A stretch of 64,000 bases of DNA from Bradysia coprophila (Eukaryota; Arthropoda; Insecta; Diptera; Sciaridae): NCBI RefSeq assembly GCF_014529535.1, contig NW_023503555.1, positions 4,278,001 to 4,342,000 of the forward strand. Direction: 5' to 3'. A program made the translations under genes and the position numbers. The notes beneath the pieces were generated by a model. The model saw nothing but the letters and a program-made list of their open reading frames with translations, did no database searches and was not told the origin of the DNA. Position 1 is the first letter of the stretch; each line of letters starts with the position of its first letter. Below are positions 59,105 to 64,000 of the stretch, in pieces.

Positions 59105-60725
59105 CTTAAGAGTGATATCGCCAAAACTTGAACCAATTTTGGTGAAAATAAATACAATGGTTCGGCGATCCAGGCAAGCTATAGCTCGTTTGAATCGTCT
59201 TTCAATTCTAAGAAATAGGGATCTTTTAGTTTTTCTGTTAATTTCCCATTTTCGGAGTGAACTCTTGAAAAGTCATAGCATGTCAAGGGGTGGTGAAAAC
59301 AGTTTTTTTGTGATAGCTCAAGATAGACATGTTTCTAAAAGTTGAAAATTTGTAGGAATATAGGCCTTTGGCAGACCTTCATAAAGAGTATAATCATCGG
59401 TATGGGCCGCCACCCGTTCTAGACTTATGACTGAAAATATGGTCAATGTTTGGTCAGTGCTACTGGCTTGCAACAGAGTTTATCCGCGGAACTGACTATA
59501 GGGTGTTGTAGCTGGACTTACCCTCTTTCATTCCACGTATAAAAAACCCCAGATAAATTCTGTTGCAAGCCATAAAGTTAGTTGAAGTAAAATGTCGCTC
59601 CAGGAGACCCATATTTTTCAGTGTTTTCAACTTTTTTTGGTCTTCAAACAGGCTGGAGCGATGGGAATGAAATAAACTAAATCAAAATTACATGTTCAGC
59701 TCGAAATTGTCCTGAACCGAGCGATCACTGGTCTTAAAAAGTTTGCTTTCCTCCTACTTCGTAGTAGGTGGAAAACCTCATATCTTTGACTTCACAAAAT
59801 GAACAGAAACTCAATTGCTTGCTACGAATATAGGTTTATTGTAAAGCAGAGATGCGCAGCGTTCGTTTACATATAAAAAACGTTATTTTACACACATTTC
59901 CATATTGTGTGACCTCTTGTGAAGCACAAATTACATCTTGAGTGACCATTTATTGACTGTAAACGAACGCTGCGCATCTCTGCTTTACAATAAACCTATA
60001 TTCGTAGCAAGCAATTGAGTTTCTGTTCATTTTGTGAAGTCAAAGATATGAGGTTTTCCACCTACTACGAAGTAGGAGGAAAGCAAACTTTTTAAGACCA
60101 GTGATCGCTCGGTTCAGGAAAATTTCAAGCTGAGCATGTAATTTTGATTTAGTTTATTTCATTCCCATCGCTCCAGCCTGTTTGAAGACAAAAAACAAGT
60201 TAAAACATTGAAAAATATGGGTCTCCTGGAGCGACATTTTACTTCAACTAACTTTATGGCTTGCAACAGAATTTATCTGGGGTTTTTTATACGTGGAATA
60301 AAAGAGGGTAAGTCCAGCTACAACACCCTATAGTCAGTTCCGCGGATAAATTCTGTTGCAAGCCAGTAGCACTGACCAAACATTGACCATATTTTGAGTC
60401 ATAAGTCTAGAACGGGTGGCGGCCCATACCGATGATTATACTCTTTATGTAGGTCTGCCCAAGGCCTATATTCCTACAAATTTTCAACTTTTAGAAACAT
60501 TTCTATCTTGAGCTATCACAAAAAAACTGTTTTCACCACCCCTTGAGATGCTATGACTTTTCACGTGTTCACTCCGAAAATGGGAAATTAACAGAAAAAC
60601 TAAAAGATCCCTATTTCTTAGAATTGAAAGACGATTCAAACGAGCTATAGCTTGCCTGGATCGCCGAACCATTGTATTTATTTTCACCAAAATTGGTTCA
60701 AGTTTTGGCGATATCACTCTTAAAA
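59105..60725. mobile_element. 1.62-kb foldback element, ~766-bp arms
   Basis: Arms 59105-59870 and 59959-60725 are inverted complements with roughly 97% identity by eye, around an 88-bp spacer. Each arm can encode the same ~80-residue stretch (PKLEPILVKINTMVRRSRQA), which therefore appears once on each strand. No known transposase domain is recognisable. Just outside the left arm, a short ACAACAAGAGCT matches the sequence just outside the right arm. The left copy has extra sequence in between, so the original arm may have been longer. Confidence 0.85.
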
Positions 60726-62439
60726 GCTCTTGTTGTCCGTCGCTTTGATAATGTTGATGTAAATGAATGGGACAGCTAAATCTAGTTTCCCTTTTCACAA
60801 TGTTTGATTTAAGGTGTCCACAGCTTTTCATTTAAATTTTAATTTTTGATATAATTGATATGAGTTAGTCTGTTCATTTGTTTTTGGAGCGTTTTAATTG
60901 GTGACTCCATAAATATAATATATGACAAACATGAGCGTACAAAAATATTGCACAAAATAAATGTTTCATTCATTTCCGTTTTTTGAAAAATGAAGCCGGA
61001 AATACGCTTCGAGAGTTAATATATATTAAAATGACGTAATAGACAATGTGAAATGGCACACATCTATCTCTAGAGATATGCATACACAACACATACGCAT
61101 TATTTTTGTTACCTTTTTTTTGATGAATTTGTTTCCGATATGATTTGTATTTTCACTTCCATCAGTTCCGTGTTAAACTCCGACGGGTTATCTTACATTT
61201 TTTCATTATCTGGGACAACAATTCTGTGAATGATTTTTTTTTCGCATCAAATTCTCGCGATTGTTTTTTTAAATAGAATGTTCTCTTTTGAAAATTATTC
61301 GGCCGGGAATGTGGATAGAATGTGATATGAAAATTCACGGACTCATGGACTATGTGTGAAAAAAAACGTGACAAATTCGAAAAATGTTGTGGCTTTGAGA
61401 CCGATCAAATGAAACTGTGATAAGAAATAATGGTAGACGACAAGCAATCGAAACTTCTTTTGATCTAAGCATTTCCAATAAATATCTGTAAAATCTCTTA
61501 CTTCGATTGTCTCAGCATACATTTTTCTATGTTATAAACGACAAAGGATAATGGTTGTCGTTCATTTGTGGTATTCTATGCCGATAACAGATGATAACAG
61601 TAATTTGCATCTGCGTTGAAATTTTCTCTTAAACTTTTATGTTTCCTGACTGGTACGCAGTAGTTTTCAAGAAATTCGTTTTCTACAAATAATCAGTCAT
61701 TCAGTCCAAAGCGTATCGTATTACAATAACAGTGTAGGAATCTTGCGCGGCGCGAAATTCCTCGACACCCTCGGACCATCGTTTCTTTGCCTGCAGCTTC
61801 TATTAGTGATTATTTTCGCAAAACAATTTGTAAAAATGTTTTCCCGAAAATGGTCCTTGACTTCTACCAGTGCCTAATGTAAGGTTTTTCTATTTTATTT
61901 TGTATGGAGGGGCATATATTGAAGTGATGAGGGGACAGATGTAATACGTGAGCGTAATGAGCGATTTTTTTTACTAATTTCATTATTTTGGTCTTGATAT
62001 TCACGTCAATGTTATACCAACAATAGTTTTTTTTCTAACGGATGCTATAATGCTTTTTAGTAGATGAGAGGTTTCCAACACGAGCCAGAGGCGAGTTTTG
62101 GAACCGAATTTACTAAAAGAGCATTTTAGCATAAGATAAGAACCACTTTTCTCCTAAACGACGTCAGAAATACGCTACAAAGTGGCGATATTTTAACACT
62201 AGTTAGGAAGAAATATTTTCACGTAATACGCTGCACTGCTACATTTCAGTTATTTTCATTTTTCATTAAGAGTCACTTTGCGAAAACCAGCCTACACGAA
62301 ACTTGAAACCAAGAGGCTCCGATGTTTATGAGTTATATCTCGTTCGAAAGCTTTCTCGAGACTGAGAAATTTGTAGAAGATTTTTGTCTTCTGGTAGACC
62401 TCTGAGAAAAATTCACTACACCAGGATGGGGCGAAACAA

Positions 62440-62530
62440 CGCACTTCAAGCAAAAGTGTAAAATTTTGTATGGATCACTGTCGAGTTTCAGTACCCTATT
62501 TAGAGTACTACTTTTGCTTGAAGTGCGTTT
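62440..62530. repeat. Hairpin with CGCACTTCAAGCAAAAGT ends
   Basis: CGCACTTCAAGCAAAAGT and ACTTTTGCTTGAAGTGCG are perfect inverted ends separated by about 55 bp. It interrupts an open frame of no recognised function. Confidence 0.75.
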
Positions 62531-62684
62531 GGCGAAAGTATATTTATTTTCAAAGAGGTCGGCAGGACGGCAGGATTCGGATACATGCAAACTAATGGTA
62601 TGGGATGCCATCACTAGGCACCTACATTAGAACCATATATAAGTAGTCGCGCAGTCATCCATATCACCTTTTCAAGAAAGGAAA

Positions 62685-63389
62685 CACAAAAATGGCACCC
62701 CTGTGAAACTTGAGTGGCTATAGCACATACGTATCAAAATTTTTGATGGAAAAATGTTGTCTTATATTCTTGCCTGAACTCTAACCTTTCCATTGAAACC
62801 TTAAACGATATGAGTCGACCACGATATGTGTGATCTGTAGTCACGTTTTCGCACTAAAGTCGGTCCAGTCGGTCCTACGACGAAGCTGGAAAAACTTAGC
62901 ATTATGATCGGCAATAAAATTATGTTAAATTGATTAGGAGACCTGAAATATAGTTTTAACATCATAACTCTTGTAAGCCATTTTTACCAGATTGAAGTTA
63001 TTTCACCAGAAAAGATTTAAATCTAAATCCGGATTTCAATCTGTGTCCGAGTCAAGGTTCCGAATGACGACCGTCAAATACTAAACAAAAAATTGATATT
63101 TTTGCAAAAGCAATGACATCACATTCAACTGACCCATGATTTGATAAGTTAATATCTCCATGAATGACCGAAATGTTCTTCAAATTTGTAATTTCTGAAA
63201 AAGTGAATATTTATTCGACTTGAATAGTTCCGATTCAGTTGCTTTCCGATCACGGTCGGATCATATCGTTTAAGGTGTCAATCGAAAGGTTGGAGTTCAG
63301 GGAAGAATAAAAGACAAAATTTTTCTATCAAAAGTTTTGATACGCATGTGCTAGAGTGATTCAAGTTTCACAAGAGTGCCATTTTTGTG
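62685..63389. mobile_element. 705-bp element with ~150-bp terminal inverted repeats
   Basis: The ends are CACAAAAATGGCAC and its complement. Inverted similarity extends inward through TGTGAAACTTGA, GCACATACGTATCAAAA, CCTGAACTCTAACCTTTC and CCTTAAACGATATGA, about 150 bp in all at roughly 85%. The middle has no transposase. It looks like a non-autonomous element with unusually long TIRs. Confidence 0.8.
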
Positions 63390-64000
63390 ATCTTTTTTTT
63401 TTCGAAAAGGTGATATTGTTGCCTGTAGGAGGATTGCAAAATCGGAACAGTAAAAGCAAAAACGGAAGTAGCAGTTTTGCCAAGTTTATATGAAAAAATG
63501 GAACCTATTTCGCTCTTTATGATATCCATCATGCCCTTACGATAAACAAAGAACAATCTAATTTGTTGTACTTGATTGTTTGGCCTACGCGGTTCCTCTT
63601 TATATGAACATTTACACACAGTTCATATTAATTTATCCATCCTACCATGACGTTGTCGTTGCGGAATTACCATACAAATTACAAATAACATGCGTGCATT
63701 CTATACTAGTATACATGGTTTTTGTTGCCGTTTGTTGATAAACAATTTTTGTTTTACATACAGTCAATTCTCACAATCACAAAAAAGTTAGTTGAAATTC
63801 GACCACAAAACAAAGTTTTTTATTATGATATGTAGTATCTGATCGTAATGACCGGGATAATATTCATAAACAGATTTGTAGGTACAAAAACCGTATAAAC
63901 AAGTAAACTGGAGTCAACAAAAATGCTTGACTGAGAATGGAATAATTTCGTACTCGGGTGCATAACATGCATGTATATATACTTTATGCAACGGGAGACA

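Larger units (their letters stand above)
57818..64000. other. Gene-free 3' region
   Basis: No exon can be supported. It contains a 142-bp hairpin (57963-58104), a duplicated ~80-bp block (58118-58294), a large palindrome (59105-60725), a small hairpin (62440-62530) and a long-TIR element (62685-63389). Remaining sequence is AT-rich and unstructured to the eye. Confidence 0.55.

Noticed and set aside
59007..60831. Two similar open frames (59007-59345 + and 60484-60831 -) as a duplicated gene pair
   Set aside because: They are the same arm sequence of the 1.6-kb palindrome read on opposite strands. There is no splice context, promoter or recognisable domain.

Overview
The window looks like nuclear DNA of an insect, most likely a dipteran. 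It is AT-rich, coding exons are split by short introns (mostly 57-90 bp, GT...AG), two genes have TATA boxes, and the recognisable proteins are animal ones, including insect-type families (laccase-like multicopper oxidase, DUF1091 secreted protein, CRAL-TRIO protein). Order or species cannot be fixed without database comparison. All gene models below were spliced by hand from the sequence; junction phases were checked and agree.

Layout. 1-4400: no gene, several palindromic mobile elements and a tRNA-derived SINE. 4418-8656 (+): an unrecognised gene with TATA box, three exons and a hydrophobic segment; its introns carry MITEs. 8657-14270: no gene, foldback elements, a ~120-bp tandem array and microsatellites. 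14275-17794 (-): XPG/ERCC5-type repair endonuclease (mus201). 17795-19984: divergent intergenic region with a SINE inside a duplicated block and a palindrome. 19985-23739 (+): Mon1. 23931-24721 (-): TRAPPC4 (Trs23), tail to tail with Mon1. 24722-36277: no gene, including nested MITEs. 36278-47019 (+): a multicopper oxidase of about 921 residues with two VWC-like modules; its 7.6-kb first intron contains, on the opposite strand, a compact three-exon gene for a dynein heavy-chain tail without a motor domain (40772-43922). 47252-48655 (-): CRAL-TRIO lipid-binding protein, convergent with the oxidase. 48656-57000: no intact gene, many inverted repeats, a 43-bp satellite inside a TIR-bounded element that sits in a broken DUF1091 copy. 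57063-57817 (+): intact DUF1091 secreted protein, three exons. 57818-64000: no gene, including a 1.6-kb near-perfect palindrome and a 705-bp long-TIR element.

The gene set is a mixture of housekeeping functions. Mon1 and TRAPPC4 are neighbours and both serve Rab-dependent membrane traffic (endosome maturation and TRAPP tethering/GEF activity). XPG acts in nucleotide excision repair. The oxidase, CRAL-TRIO and DUF1091 proteins are more lineage-specific. The most unusual arrangement is the tail-only dynein gene nested antisense in the oxidase intron. The most prominent non-coding content is a dense population of hairpin-forming non-autonomous transposons, several of which are nested in each other.
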